A stretch of DNA of 64,000 nt, taken from the NCBI GenBank assembly GCA_002291945.1, contig DBAZ01000026.1, forward strand, positions 1-64,000, given 5' to 3'. The notes beneath the pieces are model-generated. The model worked only from the letters and a program-made list of their open reading frames with translations, had not been told where the DNA came from and did no database searches. The translations under genes were made by a program, and so were the position numbers. Shown one piece after another: positions 18,781 to 27,676 of this stretch. The stretch comes from Tepidimonas sp. UBA997. Lineage in GTDB: Bacteria; Pseudomonadota; Gammaproteobacteria; Burkholderiales; Burkholderiaceae_C. Numbering within the stretch: the stretch's first letter is position 1; each line of letters starts with the position of its first letter.

Positions 18781-20423
18781 GATGCAACCGCGGGCTGCAT
18801 TGAAAACCAGCGCAGGCCCAGAACGCCACCCATGAGTTCGCGGCCTGCGAGGCGTTCTGCGGCAGGGCCACCGACACGCCCCCAGTCCAGCCCGGCATAC
18901 ACACTGAACGGACTCGACCCGAGCGGGGTGGCCACTTCCTGGCGCAACAGGGTGCCGCTGTCACCTGATAGCACCTGATTGCCGTCAAAGCCACGAACGG
19001 TGTACCGCCCACCGATGGCCATGCGATCTTGCGGAGTCAATGGCGTCTGATGCCACTGACGGCGTAATTGCGCCTGGTAAGTCCAGCGCTGACCACCGAC
19101 CAAAAAGGCTTGGCTCAGCTGGGCGTCTAGCAGCCACAATCGCATCTGCGCCGTGCCTTCGCCAAACGCTTCTTCCGGAGCGGGCAAGGCCCCCCAGGCT
19201 TTGATGCCTTGACGGTGCGTCAGCTGGGCTTCCCAATGCCCTGCGCCCGCGCTGCGGCGATGGCCCACGCTCAAGTCCACGCCCGACACCGCGCGGCGCT
19301 GGACCTCGACTTCGGTGTCGTCTATGAAGTTGCGCGACTGGCGGTGAAAACCCCGTATGGCGGCTGTGGTCTTGCCCTGCTGATCCCGTTGCACCACGCG
19401 CGACAGTCGAACGTCCCACTGCTGGCTCTGGCCGCTGTAGGTGTAGTCCTGGATCGCCCCGGCCACCGTCTGGCGATACTGGCTACGGCTGCTGTTCAAC
19501 GACCACAGGTTATGGCCCCAGGGCACCGAGTAGTGGGCCACATAGCCGCTGTTGCCCCGTGGCCCTGCCGATTGCCCACCCACTGCGCCGTGAGCCGTGA
19601 AATAGAACAGGTCACTCAGGGTGAAGGGATTGTCGTAGCTCACCGTGATGGCGCCCTGATAGGTGCCGGTGCTCCGTTGGCCCGAGTCGTCCAGCGAGAC
19701 AAGCACGCGAAACGGGAAGGCTTGCTCATGGCGGATGACCAGTTCGCTGAGCCCAGGTTCCGCGCCGGGTCCGACGGCGATGTCGGCTTGGACGGTGGGC
19801 ACGCGTTTGAAGTTTTCCAGACCCTGCTCCAGGTCGCGCAGGTTCAGCACGTCGCCTGCACGAATGGGCAAGGTATTGAAGCGGGTGGCGCGCTGGCCAT
19901 GGCCTTCTGCAAAACGAATCTGGCTGACCCGCCCTTCATGCACCACCAAAAGCAACTGGCCTGTGGACAGGTCTTGCGGCGGGGCGATGATGCGGGTGGT
20001 GATCCAGCCTTGGCTGAGCAAGGCTTGCTGCAGACGGGCGAGGATCACACCCACCCCCTGGGCACCCAGACAACGCCCCAGCATGTCTGCCGGGTCGTCG
20101 GGCTGGGTCACGTGCGCTGCCAGCCAGTCCCAGGATCGTCGAGCAGGCGAAGCCGCCTCCAGAAGGAGGGTGTCGATCACGAAACAAGGTGATTCATCCG
20201 CCGGCCATGCCGTGGCCGGGCTCTCGGCTGCCGAGCGGGGCAGGCGCACGTCTGGCCTGGGCTGCAGTTGTTCCGCCTGCACGCGCTCGCGCTCCAGCGC
20301 CTGGCGCTGCTGCCGCTGCGATTCGGCCTCCAGCACGGCGGCATCTTGCGCTTGGGCCACGCCCAGCACCATACCCAATACCCCGCCCAACACGGCGAGG
20401 CGCACTCCCTTGATCGGCTTCAA
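18669..20423 (-). CDS. TpsB outer-membrane translocator (ShlB/FhaC/HecB family), altered C-terminus
   Basis: Omp85-superfamily transporter that exports the TpsA partner. It has a signal peptide (residues 1-25, ending GVAQA), a helix-1 segment rich in Gln/Arg, two POTRA domains (~75-225) and a 16-strand barrel containing the lid-lock motif GRYTVRGFDG. Start is a TTG at 20423 with GGGAG eight bases upstream. Homology stops near residue 539 (LMGGVLGLRW); the last 45 codons are tpsA DNA read in another frame, so the final strands and the aromatic C-terminal residue needed for barrel assembly are gone. It overlaps tpsA by 112 bases. Function is doubtful. Confidence 0.85.
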   Translation of the reverse strand: MKPIKGVRLAVLGGVLGMVLGVAQAQDAAVLEAESQRQQRQALERERVQAEQLQPRPDVRLPRSAAESPATAWPADESPCFVIDTLLLEAASPARRSWDWLAAHVTQPDDPADMLGRCLGAQGVGVILARLQQALLSQGWITTRIIAPPQDLSTGQLLLVVHEGRVSQIRFAEGHGQRATRFNTLPIRAGDVLNLRDLEQGLENFKRVPTVQADIAVGPGAEPGLSELVIRHEQAFPFRVLVSLDDSGQRSTGTYQGAITVSYDNPFTLSDLFYFTAHGAVGGQSAGPRGNSGYVAHYSVPWGHNLWSLNSSRSQYRQTVAGAIQDYTYSGQSQQWDVRLSRVVQRDQQGKTTAAIRGFHRQSRNFIDDTEVEVQRRAVSGVDLSVGHRRSAGAGHWEAQLTHRQGIKAWGALPAPEEAFGEGTAQMRLWLLDAQLSQAFLVGGQRWTYQAQLRRQWHQTPLTPQDRMAIGGRYTVRGFDGNQVLSGDSGTLLRQEVATPLGSSPFSVYAGLDWGRVGGPAAERLAGRELMGGVLGLRWFSMQPAVASWRCARRRSGQVRAAPERWVQRCVRAAWQALRGHALP

Positions 20424-20476
20424 TGGCCTTACTCCCTGTATGAAGGGAGGATTATTCCGGCATTTTCAAAGCCGAC

Positions 20477-20498
20477 GCCTCCCCCATTTAAGGGAGGC
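20477..20498. other. hairpin between argO and tpsB
   Basis: GCCTCCC (20477-20483) and GGGAGGC (20492-20498) form a 7-bp perfect stem with an 8-base AT-rich loop. No T-tract follows on either strand, so it is not a standard Rho-independent terminator. It lies in the 100-base gap between argO and tpsB, both on the minus strand, and may limit read-through. A second, weaker pair (CTCCCT at 20432-20437, AGGGAG at 20444-20449) includes the tpsB Shine-Dalgarno sequence and could occlude it. Confidence 0.4.
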
Positions 20499-20523
20499 CG
20501 ATGCGGGGCTCAGACATCCAAAA

Positions 20524-21156
20524 TCAGAACAGGCTGGCGACAAGCATCAAGGCAATGCCCCACATCATGAGCGCCACCAACCCATCGAGCGCACGCCAGA
20601 CCCGCAGAGAATTCAAACGCCGACCCAGCCAGAATGCCGCTGCGCCCAATGCGAGGAACCAAACCACAGAACCTGTGGCGGCCCCAAGGCCAAAAAGCGT
20701 ACTGCCCTGGCCATAAGCCAGCGAAGCCGTCCCGATGAGCACGGCTGTATCCAGCCAGCCATGGGGGTTCAACCAGGAAAAGGCCAGGGCCGACAGGACG
20801 GCCTGGCGACGCGTGATGGTCTGAGCGACAGGCGAAGTACTTGCGAGCGGCAGATCGGCGGCCACAGGCGAACGGAACCGCTGGAACGCCTGCCAGCCGT
20901 ACACCATCAGGAACAGTGCCCCCGCGCCCACCAGAGCACCATGCAATTTATCTGACAGACCCCCCAACTGGGCCAGCCCCAATACGCCCAGCGCAATGAG
21001 CACGATGTCGGCCAAGATGCAGACGCCAATCGTGAGCCCCACGTGCTGGCGCTGCAGTCCCATGCGCAAAACATGGGCGTTTTGTGGCCCGATGGCCATG
21101 ATCAGGGACAAACTCATCACCAGACCAGCGGTGAAAGCGGGGGAGGACAAGGTCAT
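20524..21156 (-). CDS. argO: LysE/ArgO family L-arginine/lysine exporter
   Basis: Inner-membrane amino-acid exporter of 210 residues with six predicted helices. The N-terminal family signature is MAIGPQNAHVLRMGLQR, and NPHGWLDTAVLIG marks the repeat in the second half. It is divergent from an ArgP-type LysR gene, the standard arrangement for argO/lysE, so the substrate is probably arginine and/or lysine with induction by the regulator. The ATG at 21156 is preferred over a start 57 bases upstream because GGAG precedes it and homology starts at MTLSSPAF. Confidence 0.92.
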   Translation of the reverse strand: MTLSSPAFTAGLVMSLSLIMAIGPQNAHVLRMGLQRQHVGLTIGVCILADIVLIALGVLGLAQLGGLSDKLHGALVGAGALFLMVYGWQAFQRFRSPVAADLPLASTSPVAQTITRRQAVLSALAFSWLNPHGWLDTAVLIGTASLAYGQGSTLFGLGAATGSVVWFLALGAAAFWLGRRLNSLRVWRALDGLVALMMWGIALMLVASLF

Positions 21157-21263
21157 GAATCGCTCCGGCGGGAGAAAGGAAGTATGGCTGCAGAGTGTGC
21201 CGCAACCGGTCATTGGTTTAAACTCATTTAATTGTTTTTTTATTTCATCAAATTTTATTTAAT

Positions 21264-22196
21264 ATGCTCGATGCCCGACAACTCGAAGCGCTCACCGCGG
21301 TAGTCGAGCAGGGCGGCTTCAGCGGGGCCGCCAAAGCCTTGTCACTCACGGTGGCTGCGGTATCCCTGCGCATCAAATCCCTAGAGGAGGTCCTGGGTCA
21401 GCGCCTGCTGATCCGCGGCAAACGTGTACGGGCCACGCCAGCGGGCCAAGCGCTGCTCACGCATGTCCGCCAGATTCAGCTCATGGAAGCCGACCTGCTC
21501 AGCCAGATCACCCACCCCAGCGGTAGTGGGCATACAACAGTCCGATGGCAGAGCCTGTCAGTGGCTATCAATGCCGACTCGGTCGTGAGCTGGTTTTTAC
21601 CGGGGGTGGCTGGCCTTTTGCAGCGTCATCATCTGCTGGTCGACATCCTGATCGACGACCAGGACCACACCCACGATGCACTCAAAAACGGCGAAGTGAC
21701 GGGTTGTGTGAGTACGCTGGCCCAGCCCATGCGGGGCTGCGTGGCCGAACCGCTCGGGGTCATGCGCTACCGCTGTGTGGCCACGCCCGCATTGGCAGAG
21801 GTCTGTCGCACGCCAGCCGGCCGGGTCACGCCTCACCGCCTGCTGAGTCGCCCCGCCATCATTTTCAACCGCAAGGACGCTTTGCAGGACGTGTTTCTGG
21901 CCCAGTATTTCCAGCTCCGTGACGCTCGCTACCCTCGCCATTTCACTCCCGCGATTGATGCCTTTGAAGCGGCCATCGAACTGGGCATGGGCTGGGGCAT
22001 GGTGCCGGAAGTGCAGCTCCAGCAGCGCCACGGCCGTCCGCCCCTGGTGGAGGTGTTGCCGGATGCGCCAGTGGATGTGGCGCTGTACTGGCACCACTGG
22101 GAAAGAGAGCCCCTGACGGCCCAGCGACTGACGCAGGCGGTCAGAAACGCAGCCTCGCGCGCCTTGCTGCCACCGCCGGGTTTGCCCACCGCCTGA
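21264..22196 (+). CDS. argP: LysR family regulator ArgP (IciA)
   Basis: LysR-type activator of 310 residues. HTH residues ~2-60 read LDARQLEALTAVVEQGGFSG, then AVSLRIKSLEEVLGQRLL and RGKRVRATPAG, which is the ArgP/LysG subgroup. Members sense lysine and arginine and control the adjacent exporter. It is divergent from argO with 107 bases between the starts; that gap is very AT-rich from 21220 to 21263. There is no clear Shine-Dalgarno sequence before the ATG at 21264, so leaderless or weak initiation is possible. Confidence 0.9.
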   Translation: MLDARQLEALTAVVEQGGFSGAAKALSLTVAAVSLRIKSLEEVLGQRLLIRGKRVRATPAGQALLTHVRQIQLMEADLLSQITHPSGSGHTTVRWQSLSVAINADSVVSWFLPGVAGLLQRHHLLVDILIDDQDHTHDALKNGEVTGCVSTLAQPMRGCVAEPLGVMRYRCVATPALAEVCRTPAGRVTPHRLLSRPAIIFNRKDALQDVFLAQYFQLRDARYPRHFTPAIDAFEAAIELGMGWGMVPEVQLQQRHGRPPLVEVLPDAPVDVALYWHHWEREPLTAQRLTQAVRNAASRALLPPPGLPTA

Positions 22197-22233
22197 CGAG
22201 GGTTTGTGCCTGGGCGTACCATCTTTGCCCATC

Positions 22234-23274
22234 ATGGATTCCTTATCGCAATTGTTGTTAGGCGCATCGGTCGGCGTGGCGGTCATGGGCCGCCGCACCG
22301 CCGTCTGGAAAGCCGCGTTGTGGGGCGGCGTGGCCGGCACCTTGCCTGACCTAGACACCTTCATCGACCATGGGGACGCGGTCCTGAACATGGTGTTGCA
22401 CCGTGCGGAAACGCACGCTTTCTTCTATCAAACCCTGGCTTCGGTACCCTTGGCCTGGCTGATCGCCAAAATGCATGGAGAAACGGCCCAGTGGAAGCGA
22501 TGGTGGGTGGCCATTTGGCTGATATTCGTGACCCACGCTCTGCTAGACGCCGTCACCGTTTACGGCACGCAACTCCTGCTGCCATTCACGGACCACCCGT
22601 TCGGGGTTGGCAGTCTATTCATCATCGACCCGGCCTACACATTGCCCTTGCTGATCGGTGTGCTTGGGGCGCTGGCATGGCGCCAGGGCGGGCTTCGGCT
22701 CAACCATCTGGCCTTGGTGCTGAGCACCGCATACATCGGCTGGAGCGTGGGTGCCCAGGCCTGGGTCAAGCAGCATGCCCGCGAGTCGCTGGCGCAGGCG
22801 GGCTTGCCTGCGCAGCAGGTGCTGGTCACGCCTGCTCCCTTCACCACCTTGCTGTGGCGCGTTGTGTCCATGGGTGACACGCACTACCACGAAGGCTACT
22901 ATGCGTTGCTCGATCGGGGTCGCTCCATTCAGTTCCGCAGTCACGATCGTGGTTCGGCACTGATCGAACGGTATGGAGACCACCCGCACGTCCAACGCGT
23001 GGCCGCCTTCAGCAAGGGGTTTTACCGGCTGCGGGAAGTGGACGGTCAGCTGTGGCTGGCCGATCTGCGCATGGGTCAGGAACCCGCCTACGGCTTCGAG
23101 TTTCTGATTGACCGCTCTGCCACCGCGAACGCTGACATGACACCTGCCACGCGGGTAGGTCGACGCACCGATCCCTCGGTGGGTTTTCCCTGGCTGCTGC
23201 AGCGGGCGCAGGGCCGAGACCTACCGCCGCTGAGCGATCAGTTCCTTTCCCCTGTTCTACCTGGCCTCCGATGA
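22234..23274 (+). CDS. inner-membrane metal-dependent hydrolase, YdjM/DUF457-like
   Basis: Membrane protein of 346 residues. It opens with MDSLSQLLLGASVGVAVMGR, and PDLDTFIDHGD followed by LHRAETHAFFYQ and THALLDAVTVYGTQL supplies the conserved Asp/His set of the YdjM (DUF457/LexA-regulated, YfhO-like) metal-dependent hydrolases. About five helices occupy residues 5-190, with a soluble C-terminal domain after ~215. The ATG at 22234 is chosen because homology begins there. The gene overlaps the next by four bases (ATGA). Substrate unknown. Confidence 0.85.
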   Translation: MDSLSQLLLGASVGVAVMGRRTAVWKAALWGGVAGTLPDLDTFIDHGDAVLNMVLHRAETHAFFYQTLASVPLAWLIAKMHGETAQWKRWWVAIWLIFVTHALLDAVTVYGTQLLLPFTDHPFGVGSLFIIDPAYTLPLLIGVLGALAWRQGGLRLNHLALVLSTAYIGWSVGAQAWVKQHARESLAQAGLPAQQVLVTPAPFTTLLWRVVSMGDTHYHEGYYALLDRGRSIQFRSHDRGSALIERYGDHPHVQRVAAFSKGFYRLREVDGQLWLADLRMGQEPAYGFEFLIDRSATANADMTPATRVGRRTDPSVGFPWLLQRAQGRDLPPLSDQFLSPVLPGLR

Positions 23275-23639
23275 CCGCTCTGAATGTTCTGGGCACCGCC
23301 CTTCAAGCTTGCTCCTACGATCCGTTGACCGGCTACTTCCGCGACGGCTGCTGCCACACCCGGGAAGACGACATCGGCTCCCACGTGATCTGCGCCAAAG
23401 TGACGGCCGACTTCCTGGCTTTTTCCATGGCGCGCGGCAACGATCTGGTCACCCCGCGGCCTGAATGGCGCTTTCCCGGCTTGCGCCCTGGAGACCGCTG
23501 GTGCCTGTGCGCCCTGCGCTGGAAGGAAGCACTGGAAGGCGGCTGTGCACCGCCCGTGGTGCTGGAAAGCTGCCACGAACGGGCGCTCGATTTCGTTTCA
23601 CTGGAAGCACTCAAGGCCCATGCGTGGGTCAAGGCCTGA
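23271..23639 (+). CDS. DUF2237 family protein
   Basis: A 122-residue protein matching the DUF2237 family from end to end: NVLGTALQACSYDPLTGYFR near the start, a CC-HT-ED-DxGSHxxC block, GNDLVTPRPEWRFPGLRPGD, then a CLC segment and a final Cys-His pair. Several conserved cysteines suggest metal or redox chemistry, but no function is established for the family. It overlaps the upstream membrane gene by ATGA and converges with the agmatinase-family gene, with 11 bases of overlap between the 3' ends. Confidence 0.88.
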   Translation: MTALNVLGTALQACSYDPLTGYFRDGCCHTREDDIGSHVICAKVTADFLAFSMARGNDLVTPRPEWRFPGLRPGDRWCLCALRWKEALEGGCAPPVVLESCHERALDFVSLEALKAHAWVKA

Positions 23640-24621
23640 CAGCCCCCTTCTGAGCGGCCAGCACGCAGATCAGATCGGCGGCGATATGCGCGGCGGCCAG
23701 CGCTGTGATATCGGACTGGTCGAACGGCGGTGAGACTTCAACCACGTCCATGCCCACCAGATGCACCGGGGTCATGCCCCGCACGATCTCCAGCGCCTGG
23801 GCACTGCTCAGCCCTCCCGCCACGGGCGTGCCTGTACCGGGAGCATGGGCAGGGTCCAGGCAGTCGATGTCAAACGTCAGATAGGTCGGACGGTCACCGA
23901 CGATGTCCAGCACCTGCTGGAGCACGGCAACCGTGCCCAGCCGGTGCACGGTGGGGGCGTCGATGACCTGCATGCCCATGAAGTCGTCGTTCCAGGTGCG
24001 AATACCGATCTGCACCGACCGCGCTGGGTCGATCAACCCTTCTTTGACGGCCTTGTAGAACATGGTGCCGTGGTTCAACGAATCGGGGGAATCGTCCGGC
24101 CAGGTGTCGCAATGGGCGTCGAAATGGATGAGCGACAGCGGCACCCCCCATTTTTCCGCGTGGGCTTGCAACAAAGGGTAAGTGATGTAGTGATCCCCAC
24201 CCAGCGTGAGCATGCGCGCCCCGGACGCCAGGATGCGCCGGGCGTGCTGACGGATGGCCTCTGGAATGGTGAGGGGGTTGTGGGCATCGAACCAGCAGTC
24301 CCCGGCATCGACCACCGCCAAGGTTTCAAAGGGGTCGAACCCCCAGGGAAAGGGCTTCAACTCGCTCAACTGCACACTGGCCGCCCGCACAGATGCCGGG
24401 CCCAGTCGCGCGCCCGGCCGGAATGTGGTGGCCAGGTCCAGGGGAATGCCCGAGACGACCAGATCGGCACCCGTCAGGTCGCGGGTGTAGTTACGTCGCA
24501 TGAAGCTGAGCACCCCGGCATAGGTGTTTTCCGGCCAGGTGCCGTGCAGTGGGTTGCGCCGGATGGCGCTATCGCCAGCCATCGGGGCTTCTGGAGTGAG
24601 GGGCAGTGCAGTCAGGGTCAT
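23629..24621 (-). CDS. speB: agmatinase/guanidinobutyrase-type ureohydrolase
   Basis: Manganese ureohydrolase of 330 residues that releases urea from a guanidino compound. All metal ligands are visible: GGDHYITYP, HFDAHCDTWPDD and FDIDCLDPAHAPGTGTP, plus a C-terminal VGMDVVEVSPPFD. Agmatinase (giving putrescine) is most likely; guanidinobutyrase or guanidinopropionase are close relatives not separable by eye. The ATG at 24621 is used; the open frame upstream is antisense to the regulator gene. It lies 5 bases downstream of an XRE-cupin regulator and could feed the polyamine operon 25 kb away. Confidence 0.85.
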   Translation of the reverse strand: MTLTALPLTPEAPMAGDSAIRRNPLHGTWPENTYAGVLSFMRRNYTRDLTGADLVVSGIPLDLATTFRPGARLGPASVRAASVQLSELKPFPWGFDPFETLAVVDAGDCWFDAHNPLTIPEAIRQHARRILASGARMLTLGGDHYITYPLLQAHAEKWGVPLSLIHFDAHCDTWPDDSPDSLNHGTMFYKAVKEGLIDPARSVQIGIRTWNDDFMGMQVIDAPTVHRLGTVAVLQQVLDIVGDRPTYLTFDIDCLDPAHAPGTGTPVAGGLSSAQALEIVRGMTPVHLVGMDVVEVSPPFDQSDITALAAAHIAADLICVLAAQKGAVRP

Positions 24622-24626
24622 GGTGA

Positions 24627-25196
24627 TCAGTGAGTAAGAATCCAGAGAAGTCGAGCCGGTTGGGAGGTCGGGTTGTGCAAACGGCAGCCCTGATGGGCGG
24701 CGAGCTGGAAAGCGTCGCCAGGCTTCAGCGTCCAGGCCTGGTCGTCCACGGTCAGGGTCAAAGCGCCTGCAAGCACATAACCGGCCTGCTGATGGCTGTC
24801 CATGACGGGGCCTTGACCGGTATCGGCACCCGACTCCAGTGTGGTCTCGAGCAAGCACAAGCCGTCTGACAGACGAGGCGAAGCCAGATGATCGGTGACG
24901 CCGTTGTCATAGCGAAGGCACAGGCGCTGCCCGGTCCGCGTGACCGGGCTGTCGGGCAGTGTGGCCGTTTCCAACCGCCCAAAGAGGGCCGCAGAGGGGA
25001 CGCGCAAAAAGCCGGCAATCAGGGTCAGGTCTTCCACCGTGGGGCGAGACAGCCCCCTTTCGATCTGCGACACAAAACCCACCGAACGTCCAATGCCCGT
25101 TGCAAGTTGTTGCAAGGTGATGCCCATGCCCTTGCGCAAATCCCGTAAGGTACGGCCGATGTCAACGACGGAAGTCTCTTCAAGCGTCTTGCTCAT
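24627..25196 (-). CDS. XRE-family regulator with C-terminal cupin domain
   Basis: A 189-residue transcription factor. The HTH_3 domain spans residues ~14-68 (LRKGMGITLQQLATGIGRSV, then IERGLSRPTVEDL); a cupin_2 domain spans ~115-185 (HQQAGYVLAGALTLTVDD, then LKPGDAFQL). This is the PuuR/PauR-like architecture that typically represses polyamine or amino-acid catabolic genes. It is first in a two-gene unit with the agmatinase-family gene. Two palindromes with TGAAA/TTTCA half-sites lie directly upstream (25215-25224 and 25228-25244), suggesting autoregulation. Confidence 0.9.
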   Translation of the reverse strand: MSKTLEETSVVDIGRTLRDLRKGMGITLQQLATGIGRSVGFVSQIERGLSRPTVEDLTLIAGFLRVPSAALFGRLETATLPDSPVTRTGQRLCLRYDNGVTDHLASPRLSDGLCLLETTLESGADTGQGPVMDSHQQAGYVLAGALTLTVDDQAWTLKPGDAFQLAAHQGCRLHNPTSQPARLLWILTH

Positions 25197-25214
25197 GAAA
25201 TAATGATCTCATAT

Positions 25215-25244
25215 TTTCATGAAATAAGTGAAATTGAATTTCAC
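25215..25244. promoter_or_regulatory. paired palindromic operators upstream of the XRE-cupin gene
   Basis: TTTCATGAAA (25215-25224) is a perfect 10-bp palindrome. GTGAAATTGAATTTCAC (25228-25244) has perfect 8-bp arms around one central base. Both share the half-site TGAAA/TTTCA and lie in the 97-base gap between the divergent XRE-cupin gene (start 25196) and argS (start 25294), closer to the regulator. The arrangement fits an autoregulatory operator for the agmatinase-type operon. Binding is inferred. Confidence 0.6.
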
Positions 25245-25293
25245 GGGCGATTGCTTCAAGGTCAGTGACCCGTTCCCTCTAAAATCGCTGTCC

Positions 25294-26979
25294 ATGCTAT
25301 CCGTCAAACACGAACTGCTCGCCGCCCTGGCCACCGAGCTGGAAAAACTCTCGCCCGGTACCGGCAGCAAAGCGGCCTTTGAAAACCCCAAGCAGGCCGC
25401 GCACGGCGACTTCGCCTGCACCGCCGCCATGCAACTGGCCAAGCCGCTGAAAGCCAACCCGCGCCAACTCGCGCAGCAGTTGGTCGATGCCCTGCAAGCC
25501 ACCCCCGCCTTCCAGCGCTGGGTGCAAGCCCTCGACATCGCCGGCCCCGGCTTTCTGAATATCCAACTCAAGCCCGTTGCCAAGCAGCAGGTGGTGCGCG
25601 AGGTGCTCGCCGCTGGCACCGCATTCGGCCAGCAACCCGCCAACGGCCAGCGCATGCTGGTGGAATTTGTGTCGGCCAACCCCACCGGCCCGCTGCACGT
25701 GGGCCACGGCCGTCAGGCCGCGCTGGGCGACGCCCTTTGCAACCTGTTCCAGACCCAGGGCTGGGCCGTACACCGCGAGTTCTATTACAACGACGCCGGG
25801 GTACAGATCGAAACCCTGGCTCACTCGACCCAGCTGCGCGCCAAAGGCTTCAAGCCCGGTGACGCGGAGTGGCCCGAGGCCGCCTACAACGGCGAATACA
25901 TCCAGGACATCGCCAACGACTTCCTGGCCAAGCAGACCGTCAAGGCCGACGACCGCGCCTTCACCGCCAGCGGCGACGTGAACGACCTCGACGGCATCCG
26001 CCAGTTTGCCGTGGCCTACCTGCGCCACGAGCAAGACCTCGATCTGCAAGCCTTCGCGGTCCGGTTCGACCAGTACTACCTGGAGTCCAGCCTCTACACC
26101 AGCGGCCGCGTGGAGCAGACCGTGAATAAGCTGGTGGACGCTGGCAAGACTTACGAGCAGGATGGTGCGCTGTGGCTGAAGTCCACCGACTACGGCGACG
26201 ACAAGGACCGCGTGATGAAAAAGTCGGACGGCGGCTACACCTACTTCGTGCCCGACGTGGCCTACCACATCACCAAATGGGAGCGCGGCTACACCAAAGT
26301 GATCAACATCCAGGGCACCGACCACCACGGCACCATCGCCCGGGTGCGCGCCGGTCTGCAGGCCGCTGGGGTGGGCATCCCCCCGGGCTACCCGGATTAC
26401 GTGCTGCACACCATGGTGCGCGTAGTCAAAGGCGGCGCGGAGGTCAAGATCAGCAAACGGGCTGGCAGTTATGTCACGCTGCGCGACCTGATCGAATGGA
26501 CCAGCAAGGACGCGGTGCGCTTCTTCCTGCTCAGCCGCAAACCCGACACCGAATACACCTTCGACGTGGACTTGGCCGTCCAGCAGAACAACGACAACCC
26601 GGTCTATTACGTGCAGTACGCCCATGCACGCATCTGCTCGGTGCTGGCGGCCTGGCGCGACAAAGAGGGCGGCGATGTGACCCGCCTGCAGCACGCCGAC
26701 CTGTCGGCACTGCAGAGCCCCCAGGCCCAGGCCCTGATGCTGCAACTCGCCAAGTACCCCGAGATGCTGACCGCCGCCGCCCACGACTTCGCCCCGCACG
26801 ACGTGACCTTCTACCTGCGCGAACTGGCTGCGGCCTACCACAGCTACTACGACGCCGAGCGCATACTGGTGGACGACGAGGCCGTCAAGCGCGCCCGCCT
26901 GGCTCTGGTGGCAGCCACCGCGCAAGTGCTGCACAATGGGCTGGCCGTCTTGGGTGTGCGTGCGCCCGAAAAAATGTGA
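25294..26979 (+). CDS. argS: arginyl-tRNA synthetase
   Basis: Class I aminoacyl-tRNA synthetase of 561 residues charging tRNA-Arg. The HIGH-type motif appears as [20 protein letters not shown] near residue 130, and the KMSK-type loop as [19 protein letters not shown] near residue 390. The N-terminal tRNA-binding domain (~1-100) and C-terminal anticodon domain (~440-561, [12 protein letters not shown]) are complete. The start is the ATG at 25294, with TAAAAT (25280-25285) as a possible -10 nearby, giving a very short leader. It is followed by a SPOR gene after 11 bases. Confidence 0.97.
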   Translation: MLSVKHELLAALATELEKLSPGTGSKAAFENPKQAAHGDFACTAAMQLAKPLKANPRQLAQQLVDALQATPAFQRWVQALDIAGPGFLNIQLKPVAKQQVVREVLAAGTAFGQQPANGQRMLVEFVSANPTGPLHVGHGRQAALGDALCNLFQTQGWAVHREFYYNDAGVQIETLAHSTQLRAKGFKPGDAEWPEAAYNGEYIQDIANDFLAKQTVKADDRAFTASGDVNDLDGIRQFAVAYLRHEQDLDLQAFAVRFDQYYLESSLYTSGRVEQTVNKLVDAGKTYEQDGALWLKSTDYGDDKDRVMKKSDGGYTYFVPDVAYHITKWERGYTKVINIQGTDHHGTIARVRAGLQAAGVGIPPGYPDYVLHTMVRVVKGGAEVKISKRAGSYVTLRDLIEWTSKDAVRFFLLSRKPDTEYTFDVDLAVQQNNDNPVYYVQYAHARICSVLAAWRDKEGGDVTRLQHADLSALQSPQAQALMLQLAKYPEMLTAAAHDFAPHDVTFYLRELAAAYHSYYDAERILVDDEAVKRARLALVAATAQVLHNGLAVLGVRAPEKM

Positions 26980-26990
26980 AAGGCTGACCC

Positions 26991-27602
26991 ATGAACCGAC
27001 ACACACCGCCCCGCGGCCAACAAGGCGGCACCCTGCTGGGATTCGTGCTTGGCCTGCTGGTCGGGCTCGGTGTGGCGCTGGCCGTGGCCATTTACGTCAC
27101 CAAAGCCCCGGTACCACTGATGGATCGAGGAGTGCAACGCCCGGTCACGCCCGAAGCCATCGAGGCCGAACGCCTGCGCAACTGGAACCCCAACGCCCAT
27201 CTGTCCACGCAGCCAGCCGCCCCCCCTGCACCCGCGGCTCCGGCAGCCCCGGCGGCGGATGAGTCCCGCCCCCCGGCCGAGGACCCGATCGGCCAACTGA
27301 TCGAGCAACGAGCAAACCCGGCACCCACGGGCGCCACTGCGGGTGCAGCGCCGCCTCTGGTCGATCCCTTCATTTATTTTGTCCAGGTCGGTGCCTTTCG
27401 CAATGCCCCGGAAGCTGAAGCGCAGCGTGCGAAGTTGGCCATGTTGGGTTTTGAAGTCAGCGTGTCAGAGCGCGAACAGGCCGGGCAGCCGGTGTTCCGT
27501 GTGCGCATTGGCCCCTTCGACCGGCGACTGGACGCTGAATTGATGGAGCAGCGCGTGCTGGGCAACGGCTTCGAAACCGCGCTGGTGCGGGTCCAGCGCT
27601 GA
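26991..27602 (+). CDS. SPOR-domain cell-division-type membrane protein (FtsN-like)
   Basis: A 203-residue bitopic protein: short cytoplasmic start, one transmembrane helix at ~15-38 (FVLGLLVGLGVALAVAIYV), a Pro/Ala-rich periplasmic linker (~70-120), and a C-terminal SPOR domain (~123-203: YFVQVGAFRNAPEAEAQRAK, then FRVRIGPFDRR). SPOR domains bind denuded septal peptidoglycan, so a divisome role like FtsN is likely. The argS-SPOR-dsbA order is common in Burkholderiales as I know them. Confidence 0.88.
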   Translation: MNRHTPPRGQQGGTLLGFVLGLLVGLGVALAVAIYVTKAPVPLMDRGVQRPVTPEAIEAERLRNWNPNAHLSTQPAAPPAPAAPAAPAADESRPPAEDPIGQLIEQRANPAPTGATAGAAPPLVDPFIYFVQVGAFRNAPEAEAQRAKLAMLGFEVSVSEREQAGQPVFRVRIGPFDRRLDAELMEQRVLGNGFETALVRVQR

Positions 27603-27611
27603 GGCTTGCGC

Positions 27612-27642
27612 GGAACTTTACAGCCCCTGGCGAAGCCCAAAA
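27612..27642 (+). promoter_or_regulatory. possible ECF/sigma-E-type promoter of dsbA
   Basis: GGAACTT (27612-27618) is the standard -35 of RpoE-type promoters, and GCCCAAAA (27635-27642) lies after a 16-base spacer where the -10 (GTCnAA-like) is expected. It ends 34 bases before the dsbA ATG, inside the gap after the SPOR gene. Control of a periplasmic folding factor by an envelope-stress sigma factor is biologically plausible. The -10 match is weak. Confidence 0.4.
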
Positions 27643-27676
27643 CGAACATCTTTTGCTGAATTGAGGAACATCGCTG

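Noticed and set aside
25297..27006. Open frame of 569 codons antisense to argS
   Set aside because: Same compositional artefact; argS on the other strand has all class I synthetase motifs.
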